Assembly: GCF_947495675.1 (NCBI RefSeq)
Contig: NZ_CANLZX010000001.1
Location: forward strand, 186,001-250,000
DNA: 64,000 nt
DNA from: an uncultured Algibacter sp.
Lineage (GTDB): Bacteria; Bacteroidota; Bacteroidia; Flavobacteriales; Flavobacteriaceae
Direction of reading: 5' to 3'
This document shows, piece after piece, positions 52,564-60,676 of the stretch. The notes beneath the pieces were generated by a model that had not been told where the DNA came from, did no database searches, and saw nothing but the letters and a program-made list of their open reading frames with translations. The stretch's first letter is position 1. Every line of letters starts with the position of its first letter. A program made the position numbers and the translations under genes.

Positions 52564-53499
52564 TTGAAAACTAAGCGTAATTTAAATACACTTCCTAATA
52601 AACAAACAGTAGTTACCATTGGTACTTTTGATGGTGTGCATATTGGTCATCAAAAAATAATTAAGCGATTAATTAATACAGGTAAGGCTGAAGGGTTACA
52701 ATCTGTAATCCTTACTTTTTTTCCACATCCGCGAATGGTATTGCAAAAAGACTCCAATATTAAATTAATAAATACCATTGATGAGCGTCATGATATTTTG
52801 AAAGATTTAGGGGTGGAATTTTTAATTATAAAAAAGTTTACTCATGAATTTTCTAGACTTTCAGCTGAAGATTTTGTAAAAGAAATTTTAGTTGAAAAAT
52901 TAAATGCAAAAAAAGTAATAATAGGCTATGATCATAGGTTTGGCAGAAATAGAAATGCCGATATTAATGATTTAAAAGCTTATGGAGACACTTATGGTTT
53001 TGATGTTGAGGAGATTTCTGTTCAAGATATTAATGATGTTGCTGTAAGCTCAACAAAAATAAGAACCGCTTTAATTGATGGAGATGTACAAAAAGCAAAT
53101 GCTTATTTAGGACATCCATTTATGCTAACAGGTAAAGTAACAAAAGGAAGGGGTTTAGGAAAAAAATTAGGGTTTCCAACAGCAAATATTGAAGTTAAAG
53201 AAGCCTATAAATTAATTCCTAAACAAGGATCTTACATAGTGCAATCTACCATAAATAATAAAAAAGTATATGGTATGATGAATATAGGTTTTAACCCTAC
53301 TGTTAATGGTGAAACCCAAACTATTGAGGTTCATTTTTTCGATTATGATGAAGATATTTATGAAGCTAATTTAAAAATAGAATTGCTTGAGCGAATACGT
53401 GATGAAGAAAAATTTGAATCTGTAGAGGCTTTAAAAATACAACTTGCAAACGATAAAGACACCGCTTTAGCATTCATATCCAATCAAAATGCTAAATAA
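52564..53499 (+). CDS. ribF: Bifunctional riboflavin kinase / FAD synthetase
   Basis: 311 aa. The N-terminal FAD synthetase domain has the nucleotidyltransferase motif GTFDGVHIGH (20-29). The C-terminal flavokinase domain begins near 190 (GKVTKGRGLGKKLGFPTAN) and includes MMNIGFNPTVNGETQTIEVH. It converts riboflavin to FMN and FAD. Translation starts at TTG (52564): the frame is closed by a stop at 52555 and no ATG or GTG lies between that stop and the motif. The end overlaps the next gene by 11 nt. Confidence 0.94.
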   Translation: MKTKRNLNTLPNKQTVVTIGTFDGVHIGHQKIIKRLINTGKAEGLQSVILTFFPHPRMVLQKDSNIKLINTIDERHDILKDLGVEFLIIKKFTHEFSRLSAEDFVKEILVEKLNAKKVIIGYDHRFGRNRNADINDLKAYGDTYGFDVEEISVQDINDVAVSSTKIRTALIDGDVQKANAYLGHPFMLTGKVTKGRGLGKKLGFPTANIEVKEAYKLIPKQGSYIVQSTINNKKVYGMMNIGFNPTVNGETQTIEVHFFDYDEDIYEANLKIELLERIRDEEKFESVEALKIQLANDKDTALAFISNQNAK

Positions 53500-54805
53500 A
53501 TGGCTATTTAAACATATTGATAACTCTGCGTTAATTGTTTTCAGAATTATATTTGGACTACTTTGTTTTTTAGAATCTGTAGGCGCTATTTTTACAGGTT
53601 GGATAAAACGTACATTAGTAGACCCAGAATTTACCTTTAATTTTATTGGTTTTGAGTTTTTACAGCCATTACCGGGTAATGGTATGTATTTTTATTACGC
53701 CATTATGGGGGTTTTTGGTTTATTAATTATGGTTGGCTACAAATACCGATTTAGTATGTTAGCTTTTGCAATAATGTGGTCTGCTACGTATTTAATGCAA
53801 AAATCATCTTATAATAATCATTATTATTTGTTAATGCTTTTAAGTGGGATTATGGTGTTTCTACCAGCAAATAAATACGCATCAATCGATGCTAAATTAC
53901 ATCCAGAAATTAAAAAATATTCTATGCCACAATGGTGTAGTTGGGTTATTATCTTTCAATTATTTATTGTTTACACGTATGCATCAATTGCAAAATTATA
54001 TCCAGATTGGTTAGATACTACAGTAATCGAATTGATGATGAAAGCCAAAAAGGATTATATGCTTGTGGGTAACTTTCTTCAGCATAAATGGGTGCATTAT
54101 TTATTAGCTTATGGAGGTATTTTGTTTGATGGTTTAATTATACCGTTGTTGTTATTTAAACCAACAAGAAAATATGCTTTTATTGCCTCAATATGCTTTC
54201 ATTTGTTTAATTCTATTATATTTCAAATAGGTATTTTTCCGTATTTATCTTTAGCATTTTCTTTATTCTTTTTTCCAGCTAAAAAAATTCAAAAATTATT
54301 CTTAAAAAAGAAACCGTTTTATAATGAAGCAGAAGTTTTCGTTTCAAGTTTTAAGACACCGCTAATAATTGGATTTCTCATTTATTTCATTATTCAAATA
54401 GGCCTACCGTTAAGACATCATTTTATTGAAGATAATGTACTTTGGACAGAAGAAGGGCACAGACTCTCTTGGCGTATGATGCTTCGAGTAAAAAGTGGTC
54501 AAACAACATATTGGGTTGAAAATAAAGATACAGGAAAACGTACTAATATTGATTTAAACAAATATTTAAGCTCTAAACAGAAAAGATCTGCAAGTACAAA
54601 ACCAGATGTGATGTGGCAATTTGCAAAACACCTAAAAGAAAAGTATAAAGATAAAGGTGAAAATGTAGCTGTTTACATAAATAGTAAAGTTAGCGTTAAT
54701 GGCAAACCGTATAAAACTTTTATAAATCCAGATATCGATATTGCAAGTATGGAATGGAATATTTTTAAACATAGCTATTGGATTTTACCATCAAAAGAAG
54801 AATGA
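53489..54805 (+). CDS. HTTM / vitamin K-dependent gamma-carboxylase-like membrane protein
   Basis: 438 aa with about 8 membrane helices in the first 310 residues and a C-terminal soluble part. The segments YNNHYYLLMLLSG (108-120) and TYASIAKLYPDWL (163-175) match the conserved HTTM/VKGC motifs; K169 and H111 stand where the animal enzyme has its functional Lys and His. In animals this family carboxylates Glu with vitamin K hydroquinone. Bacterial members have unknown substrates and may use menaquinone. It overlaps ribF by 11 nt, so translation is coupled. Confidence 0.85.
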   Translation: MLNKWLFKHIDNSALIVFRIIFGLLCFLESVGAIFTGWIKRTLVDPEFTFNFIGFEFLQPLPGNGMYFYYAIMGVFGLLIMVGYKYRFSMLAFAIMWSATYLMQKSSYNNHYYLLMLLSGIMVFLPANKYASIDAKLHPEIKKYSMPQWCSWVIIFQLFIVYTYASIAKLYPDWLDTTVIELMMKAKKDYMLVGNFLQHKWVHYLLAYGGILFDGLIIPLLLFKPTRKYAFIASICFHLFNSIIFQIGIFPYLSLAFSLFFFPAKKIQKLFLKKKPFYNEAEVFVSSFKTPLIIGFLIYFIIQIGLPLRHHFIEDNVLWTEEGHRLSWRMMLRVKSGQTTYWVENKDTGKRTNIDLNKYLSSKQKRSASTKPDVMWQFAKHLKEKYKDKGENVAVYINSKVSVNGKPYKTFINPDIDIASMEWNIFKHSYWILPSKEE

Positions 54806-54821
54806 TTCAAAAGACATTCCT

Positions 54822-54829
54822 TAAATTTG
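54822..54829 (+). promoter_or_regulatory. TAnnTTTG -7 box of serS
   Basis: TAAATTTG lies 19 nt before the serS ATG, just after the upstream stop codon. Confidence 0.42.
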
Positions 54830-54848
54830 CCTCTTAAATTTTAAGGTC

Positions 54849-56120
54849 ATGTTACAAGTCGCTTTTATTAGAGAAAATAAAGAACTAATTGTTGAACGAT
54901 TAGCAAAACGAAATATTAATGCCGTTCAAATGATTAGTGATGTTATTACTTTTGATGAAGACAGAAGACGTCTTCAAGCAGAATTAGATAATACTTTAGC
55001 AGAATCTAATACACTATCTAAAGAAATAGGAAACTTATTTAAATCTGGTGAAGTTGAAAAAGCAAATATTTTAAAAGAAAAAACGAGTATATTAAAAGAG
55101 ACTTCAAAAGATCTTTCAGAATTACTTAATTCTAAGACAGAAGCTTTAAATGAGTTGCTTTATAAAATACCAAATGTGCCACATGCAGATGTACCACGTG
55201 GTAATTCTGAATTAGATAATGAAGAGATTTTTAAAGCTGGAGAAATTCCTAAATTACATGAAGGAGCTTTACCTCATTGGGAGTTAGCAAAGAAATATGA
55301 TATTATAGATTTTGAACTAGGAAACAAAATAACTGGTGCAGGATTCCCGGTTTACAAAGGTAAAGGGGCAAGATTACAACGTGCATTAATTGCATATTTT
55401 TTAGATAAAAATACTGCCGCTGGTTATACAGAATATCAATTACCACTTTTGGTTAATGAAGCTTCTGGTTTTGGTACTGGACAATTGCCAGATAAAGAAG
55501 GGCAAATGTATCATGTTACAGAAGATAATTTATATTTAATACCTACTGCCGAAGTACCAGGAACTAATATATTTAGAGATGTAGTTTTAAGTGAAAGTGA
55601 GCTTCCAGTAAGTATTACAGGATACACCCCTTGTTTTCGTCGTGAAGCAGGAAGTTATGGTGCGCATGTAAGAGGTCTAAATAGATTGCATCAATTTGAT
55701 AAAGTAGAAATTATTAGAGTTGAGCATCCAAGCAAATCTTATGAAGCTTTAGATGGTATGATAGACCATGTAAAAGATATTTTAAAAGAACTAAAATTAC
55801 CTTATAGAATTTTACGTTTGTGTGGCGGAGATACTTCTTTTGCATCTGCGTTAACTTATGATTTTGAAGTATTTTCAACCGCTCAAGATAGATGGTTAGA
55901 AATTTCTTCTGTTTCAAATTTTGAAACCTTTCAAGCGAATAGATTAAAACTTCGATTTAAAAATAGTGATGGTAAAAATGAATTAGCACATACACTTAAT
56001 GGAAGCTCTTTAGCATTACCTAGAGTGTTGGCTGGCATTTTAGAAAACTATCAAACTGAAGAAGGAATTGTAGTTCCTGAAGTGCTTCAACCGTATACAG
56101 GTTTTAAAATAATAAATTAA
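54849..56120 (+). CDS. serS: Serine-tRNA ligase
   Basis: 423 aa, normal length. The N-terminal antiparallel coiled coil (about 30-100) binds tRNA-Ser. The class II core has motif 2 GYTPCFRREAGSYG (about 257-270) and the end segment HTLNGSSLALPR (motif 3 region). Charges tRNA-Ser in the cytoplasm. It has its own promoter box. No strong terminator lies directly after it. Confidence 0.97.
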   Translation: MLQVAFIRENKELIVERLAKRNINAVQMISDVITFDEDRRRLQAELDNTLAESNTLSKEIGNLFKSGEVEKANILKEKTSILKETSKDLSELLNSKTEALNELLYKIPNVPHADVPRGNSELDNEEIFKAGEIPKLHEGALPHWELAKKYDIIDFELGNKITGAGFPVYKGKGARLQRALIAYFLDKNTAAGYTEYQLPLLVNEASGFGTGQLPDKEGQMYHVTEDNLYLIPTAEVPGTNIFRDVVLSESELPVSITGYTPCFRREAGSYGAHVRGLNRLHQFDKVEIIRVEHPSKSYEALDGMIDHVKDILKELKLPYRILRLCGGDTSFASALTYDFEVFSTAQDRWLEISSVSNFETFQANRLKLRFKNSDGKNELAHTLNGSSLALPRVLAGILENYQTEEGIVVPEVLQPYTGFKIIN

Positions 56121-56270
56121 AGTAAAAGACTACAAAAAACCTATCAAATACTTGTTTGTGTCGACGAAAGGTAATTTAAATACGTCGTTTAACGATTTTA
56201 ACCTGTTTTACTTGATTTATTAATATTTATTTCACAAGTTCGCTTAACCAAATCATTTAACCTATTGATT

Positions 56271-56393
56271 ATGAAGAATGTTAAGCGCATTATTCTGTTA
56301 ATTGCTCTTATTTTTCTTGCAACTAAAGTTCTATCTTCAGATTTCGAATTGTTTAAATCCGAAGATAGTACAACAACCATTGCAAGTAAATAG
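56271..56393 (+). CDS. Candidate 40-aa secreted peptide
   Basis: A short frame in an otherwise empty 590-nt gap. It encodes 40 residues beginning MKNVKRIILLIALIFLATKV, a textbook signal peptide with basic start and hydrophobic core, then about 17 polar residues ending TTTIASK. The gap has no other long frame on this strand. A terminator at 56536 could serve this gene. A chance signal-like peptide in AT-rich DNA cannot be excluded, and no homologue is known to me. Confidence 0.42.
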   Translation: MKNVKRIILLIALIFLATKVLSSDFELFKSEDSTTTIASK

Positions 56394-56444
56394 TTGTTTT
56401 TTAAATAAAAGTCTTGTTACAGTCTAATAATATTTTTTAAAAAT

Positions 56445-56478
56445 AGTCGTTCTTAATTATGTTTAAGAATTAAAGACT
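56445..56478 (+). other. Stem-loop between small peptide and terminator
   Basis: AGTC / GACT outer and TTCTTAA / TTAAGAA inner arms around a TTATGT loop. It may be part of the 3' UTR of the small gene. The remaining bases of the 56121-56270 and 56394-56535 gaps show only a weak CGACG...CGTCG pair at 56162-56187. Confidence 0.35.
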
Positions 56479-56535
56479 GTCCCCAATCGAGTATTTAATT
56501 AACAAGTAGTTAATAGAAAATTATTTTTGGTTGGT

Positions 56536-56566
56536 AAGTGCCCGATTTTAATCGGGCACTTTTTTA
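56536..56566 (+). terminator. Strong Rho-independent terminator
   Basis: 11-bp perfect stem AAGTGCCCGAT / ATCGGGCACTT with a 4-nt loop and a T-run. It ends the serS / small-peptide transcript. Confidence 0.9.
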
Positions 56567-56696
56567 TAATAAAACTTCAATTTATTCTACAAAAAGATAT
56601 TAGTTTTTATAATTAATCCTGAGAACTATAGGGGGCTTGCAATTAACACTAGTTAATTTTATAAAAACTTTTACAATAACACCACACTACATTTGT

Positions 56697-56704
56697 TATA
56701 TTTA
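56697..56704 (+). promoter_or_regulatory. TAnnTTTR box 4 nt before the TPR gene ATG
   Basis: TATATTTA followed by CCGT and the ATG at 56709; same spacing as at dinB and the 63750 gene. Confidence 0.38.
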
Positions 56705-56708
56705 CCGT

Positions 56709-58484
56709 ATGCGATATCTTTTATTTTTATGTTTAATTATTTCGGGCGTTATACATTCCCAAAATGCTACACTTGCTAAAGATTATTTTCAAAAAGGCGA
56801 GTTTGAAAAAGCATTAATAGAATACAAAAAATTGTATGCTAAATCGTCTTCAAATATTACTTATATAAATCAAGTTATAAATACATACCAACAGCTAGAG
56901 CAATATAATGAAGCTGAAGATTTTTTACTAGAATTGATGGAACGTGTAAAATATCCAGCTTTTATTGTAGAGTTGGGTTATAATTATCAGCTTAAAAATA
57001 ATTTACCTAAAGCAAAAGAAAATTATCAAAAAGCCATAGCATTTATAGATCAAAAAGCAAGTCATGTTTTTGGTATAGCAAGAAGTTTTCAAAACCATTC
57101 TTTATTAGACGAAGCTATTATTGCCTATGAAAAAGCAGCTGCATTAAACCCAGACTTTAATTTTAATGTACAATTGGCTCAAATTTATGGAGAGCAAGGT
57201 AACATTGAAAAAATGTTTAATAGTTACCTTAATTATGCACAGTCAAACCCTTTAGCAGTAAGAGATGTAAAGCGTGCTGTAAACGATTTTATAAATGAAG
57301 ATAGTGCAAACCAAAACAATGTAGTATTTCGCAAATTACTATTAACAAAAATGCAACAAGAACCTAATTTACTCTGGAACGAGTTGTTAAGTTGGTTGTT
57401 TATTCAACAAAAAGACTATAAAAAAGCATTTACACAAGAAAAAGCGATTTATAAAAGGGAACTTGAAAGTTTAAGTAAAATTGAAGAGTTAGCTTTAATG
57501 GCTTCAAATGACAATGAAAATGACATTGCAAAAGATATTTTTAATTATATAATTGAAACAGCTCAAGACACTAATACCAAACTAAAAGCCTACCAAAATT
57601 TACTTCAAATAGATATTAAAGAAAGTCAAAAATCAAATTATAGTGCCATAAAGAAAAAGTATATTGAATTATTGGAAACCTTTGGCAAACAAGCTGAAAC
57701 TTTAAAATTACAAATTTCTTACGCTCACTTTTTAGCATTTTATTTAAACGATACAGAAGAGGCAACAAAATTTTTAGAAACAAGTTTAAAATTACCTTTA
57801 GCATCCATAGAAAAAGCACAGGTAAAATTAGAATTAGGCGATATTTTAGTATTACAAGAAAAATTTAACAAAGCTTTAATTTATTTCACGCAAATTCAAA
57901 GAAACCTTAAAAACAGCACCATTTCTCAAGAAGCACGTTTTAAAGTAGCTAAAGCAAGTTATTTTAAAGGCGATTTTAAATGGGCAGAGTCTCAGCTTAA
58001 AATTTTAAAAGCATCAACATCTCAACTTATAGCCAATGATGCACTCGATTTAAAACTTTTAATTTCTGATAATAAATATGAAGACTCACTCCAAACAGCT
58101 TTAAAACGATATGCAAAAGCAGACCTTTTAGCTTTTCAAAATAGAAATGACGAAGCCATTAATTTACTGGATAATATTCTTGAAGAACATAAAACAGAAC
58201 CAATCATACCACAAGCTTTATTTAAACAAGCCCAATTATTCGAATTAAAAGGAGTTATTGAAAAAGCAAAAGTTAATTATGAATATATTATTGATAATTA
58301 TAGAGATGGTATTTTAATTGATGATGCCCTTTTTCATTTAGCAGAAATATATGAGAAGCAATTAAATAATCCTGAAAAAGCAAAAGCATTATACGAACAA
58401 ATTATTTTTAATCATGCAGATAGTATTTACTTTGTAGATGCCAGAAAACGTTATAGAACCTTAAGAGGCGACGCTATAAATTAA
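56709..58484 (+). CDS. Secreted TPR-repeat protein
   Basis: 591 aa from the ATG at 56709, which exposes the signal peptide MRYLLFLCLIISGVIHSQ. An upstream TTG frame start at 56637 adds residues before it and is rejected. The rest is made of TPR-like helical repeats (YFQKGEFEKALIEYKKLY, AIIAYEKAAALNPDFNF, YLHALAEIYEKQ-like DALFHLAEIYEKQLNNPEKA). Such proteins are scaffolds in the periplasm. It starts a run of co-directional genes; the next GNAT gene follows after 1 nt. Confidence 0.82.
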   Translation: MRYLLFLCLIISGVIHSQNATLAKDYFQKGEFEKALIEYKKLYAKSSSNITYINQVINTYQQLEQYNEAEDFLLELMERVKYPAFIVELGYNYQLKNNLPKAKENYQKAIAFIDQKASHVFGIARSFQNHSLLDEAIIAYEKAAALNPDFNFNVQLAQIYGEQGNIEKMFNSYLNYAQSNPLAVRDVKRAVNDFINEDSANQNNVVFRKLLLTKMQQEPNLLWNELLSWLFIQQKDYKKAFTQEKAIYKRELESLSKIEELALMASNDNENDIAKDIFNYIIETAQDTNTKLKAYQNLLQIDIKESQKSNYSAIKKKYIELLETFGKQAETLKLQISYAHFLAFYLNDTEEATKFLETSLKLPLASIEKAQVKLELGDILVLQEKFNKALIYFTQIQRNLKNSTISQEARFKVAKASYFKGDFKWAESQLKILKASTSQLIANDALDLKLLISDNKYEDSLQTALKRYAKADLLAFQNRNDEAINLLDNILEEHKTEPIIPQALFKQAQLFELKGVIEKAKVNYEYIIDNYRDGILIDDALFHLAEIYEKQLNNPEKAKALYEQIIFNHADSIYFVDARKRYRTLRGDAIN

Positions 58485-58485
58485 C

Positions 58486-58998
58486 ATGATAGTAGCTGAA
58501 ACAAATAGATTATTTATTTCTAAATTCACCTTAAAAGACGCTTCTTTCTTTTTGGAATTGGTTAACTCACCTAATTGGATAAAATATATTGGAGATAGAA
58601 AGACTAAAACCATTAAGGATGCTGAAGAGCGAATAAAAACAGGTCATTTAAAAAGCTATAAAACAAGCGGGTTTGGGTTTTATAAACTATTACTTAAAGC
58701 AGAAAATAACAAAGCTATTGGTACCTGCGGGCTTATAAAACGAGATGCTTTAGATGAGGTCGATATTGGTTTTGCAATGCTTCCAGATTATGAAGGTATT
58801 GGTATAGGTTACGAAGCTTCCATCGCAGTAATGAAGCTTGCTAAACAAACATTCAAATTAAAAAAACTTGTAGCCATTACAAATCCAGACAATAATAAAT
58901 CAATAAAATTGGTCGAAAAATTAGGGTTCACCTATCAAAATAAAGTAAAACCTTTTGAAGATGATGAAGAACTTCTGTTATTTGCAAAAACATTATAA
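58486..58998 (+). CDS. GNAT family N-acetyltransferase (RimJ/RimL-like)
   Basis: 170 aa. The GNAT fold is shown by LELVNSPNWIKYIGDR, GTCGLIKRDALDEVDIGFAM and the acetyl-CoA segment GIGIGYEASIAVMKLA, then ITNPDNNKSIKLVEKLGF. The arrangement is that of RimJ/RimL-type enzymes acting on N-terminal or other amino groups; the substrate cannot be read from sequence. It begins 1 nt after the TPR gene stop. Confidence 0.88.
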   Translation: MIVAETNRLFISKFTLKDASFFLELVNSPNWIKYIGDRKTKTIKDAEERIKTGHLKSYKTSGFGFYKLLLKAENNKAIGTCGLIKRDALDEVDIGFAMLPDYEGIGIGYEASIAVMKLAKQTFKLKKLVAITNPDNNKSIKLVEKLGFTYQNKVKPFEDDEELLLFAKTL

Positions 58999-59003
58999 GA
59001 AAC

Positions 59004-59327
59004 ATGATTATATATAACGTAACAGTAAACATAGATGAATCCATTCATGATGAATGGCTAACTTGGATAAAAGAACATATTCCTAAAGTTTTAGGTACTG
59101 GTAAATTTGAAAAAGCAACTTTAAGTCAAGTTTTAGTTGAAGAAGATATGGGAGGCGTTACGTATTCAGTACAATACCGTTCGTATTCTCGAGAAGCTTT
59201 AGATGCCTATTATAAAGAAGATGCGGATAAGTTACAACAAGAAGGCTTAAAAAAATTCGCTGATAAAATGCTAGCCTTTAGAACCGAACTTAAAATTGTT
59301 GATGAGTATACTGTAAGTTTTAAATAA
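59004..59327 (+). CDS. DUF4286 family protein
   Basis: 107 aa, cytoplasmic, ferredoxin-like alpha/beta pattern. MIIYNVTVNIDESIHDEWLT and VTYSVQYRSYSREALDAYY are typical of DUF4286, a small conserved family in Bacteroidetes of unknown function. It sits 5 nt after the first GNAT gene and 9 nt before the second. Confidence 0.8.
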   Translation: MIIYNVTVNIDESIHDEWLTWIKEHIPKVLGTGKFEKATLSQVLVEEDMGGVTYSVQYRSYSREALDAYYKEDADKLQQEGLKKFADKMLAFRTELKIVDEYTVSFK

Positions 59328-59336
59328 CTATTAATT

Positions 59337-59789
59337 ATGATTTATCGAAAGGCAACAGAAAACGATTTACCAGAAATTGTAGCTATGATGGCTCATGATG
59401 AACTTGGTAAAACTAGAGAACATTACCAAATGCCATTGCCAAAGCAATATCTCGATGCTTTTATGATAATAAACGCCGATGAAAATCAAGAACTTATAGT
59501 TGTTATAAATGAAGCCAACGAAATTATTGGTACATTACAACTTACTTTTATTCAATATTTAAATCGTTTAGGTAGTTTAAGGGCACAAATCGAATCTGTA
59601 ATAATTAAAAAACAATACAGAGGCAAAGGTATAGGTAACAAAATGTTTTTATGGGCAATAAACAGAGCAAAAGAAAAAAATGCTTGCATAGTACAATTAA
59701 CATCCGATAAAAAAAGACCAGAGGCTATTAAGTTTTACGAAAAGCTGGGTTTTACAGCATCGCATGAAGGCTTTAAAATTATATTTTAA
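59337..59789 (+). CDS. GNAT family N-acetyltransferase
   Basis: 150 aa. The acetyl-CoA pyrophosphate loop is [20 protein letters not shown] (about 97-116), and the C-terminal strand-helix unit is [20 protein letters not shown]. It resembles single-domain GNATs that acetylate small molecules or protein amino groups. Its last bases overlap one possible start of rsmA. Confidence 0.87.
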   Translation: MIYRKATENDLPEIVAMMAHDELGKTREHYQMPLPKQYLDAFMIINADENQELIVVINEANEIIGTLQLTFIQYLNRLGSLRAQIESVIIKKQYRGKGIGNKMFLWAINRAKEKNACIVQLTSDKKRPEAIKFYEKLGFTASHEGFKIIF

Positions 59790-59838
59790 AGCACAGTCAA
59801 AGGGTTTTGTATCTTTACCAACTAAAAGGCATAAATCT

Positions 59839-60633
59839 GTGGCATACAAACCAAACCAACATCAAGTAAAAGCAAAAAAACATTTAGGGCAACACTTTTT
59901 AAATGATGAATCTGTAGCAGAAAAAATTGCAGATACACTCACATTAAAAGGTTACAAAAATGTTTTAGAAATAGGGCCAGGAATGGGTGTGCTTACCAAA
60001 TATCTACTTAAAAAAGATATAACAACTTATGTGATTGAAATTGATACAGAATCTGTTGAATACCTTCAAGCCAACTACTTAAATCTTGCATCAAGAATCA
60101 TAGAAAAAGATTTTTTAAAGTATGATTTAAACGAAGTATTCAATCAAGAACCATTCGCTATTATAGGTAATTTCCCTTATAATATTTCAACACAAATTGT
60201 TTTTAAAACTCTAGAAATGCGCGATCAAATACCAGAGTTTTCTGGTATGTTTCAAAAGGAAGTAGCACAGCGTATATGCTCAAAAGAAGGTAGTAAAGTG
60301 TATGGAATTCTTTCCGTTTTAACACAAGCGTTTTATGATGCCGAATATTTGTTTACAGTACCACCAAATGTTTTTAATCCACCTCCAAAAGTAGACTCTG
60401 GTGTTTTAAGACTCACTAGAAAAGCAGATTATACTTTGCCATGCGATGAAAAATTCTTCTTTAAAGTAGTTAAGGCAGCTTTTCAACAACGCAGAAAAAC
60501 ACTTCGTAACAGTTTAAAAACATTCAATTTATCTGATAATTTAAAAGCAAATAGTATATTTGGCAAACGCCCAGAGCAATTAAATGTTCAAGCCTTTATT
60601 GAGCTAACACAATTAATAGAAAAAGACGAATAA
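59839..60633 (+). CDS. rsmA: 16S rRNA dimethyladenosine transferase (KsgA)
   Basis: 264 aa from GTG at 59839. It dimethylates A1518 and A1519 of 16S rRNA during 30S assembly. The protein starts (V)[19 protein letters not shown], then has the SAM motif [15 protein letters not shown] and the catalytic NFPY in [10 protein letters not shown]. The in-frame ATG at 59764 would add 25 residues and overlap the GNAT gene by 26 nt; the added part does not look like the family. The GTG start is therefore preferred but not certain. Confidence 0.92.
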   Translation: MAYKPNQHQVKAKKHLGQHFLNDESVAEKIADTLTLKGYKNVLEIGPGMGVLTKYLLKKDITTYVIEIDTESVEYLQANYLNLASRIIEKDFLKYDLNEVFNQEPFAIIGNFPYNISTQIVFKTLEMRDQIPEFSGMFQKEVAQRICSKEGSKVYGILSVLTQAFYDAEYLFTVPPNVFNPPPKVDSGVLRLTRKADYTLPCDEKFFFKVVKAAFQQRRKTLRNSLKTFNLSDNLKANSIFGKRPEQLNVQAFIELTQLIEKDE

Positions 60634-60641
60634 AACCCTTT

Positions 60642-60676
60642 TGTCATTTCGACAGAGTGCAACGACTAGAAATCTC
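60642..60676 (+). repeat. Bacteroidetes-type GTCATTTCGAC...GAAATCTC repeat abutting mgtE
   Basis: TGTCATTTCGACAGAGTGC... ending AGAAATCTC directly before the mgtE ATG. The GTCATTTCGAC and GAAATCTC ends resemble a short intergenic repeat I have seen described in Bacteroidetes genomes; membership is from memory only. Confidence 0.45.

Noticed and set aside
56198..56380. A 60-codon minus-strand frame in the serS-TPR gap
   Set aside because: It is antisense to the candidate secreted peptide, which has the better protein-like features (signal peptide, following terminator).
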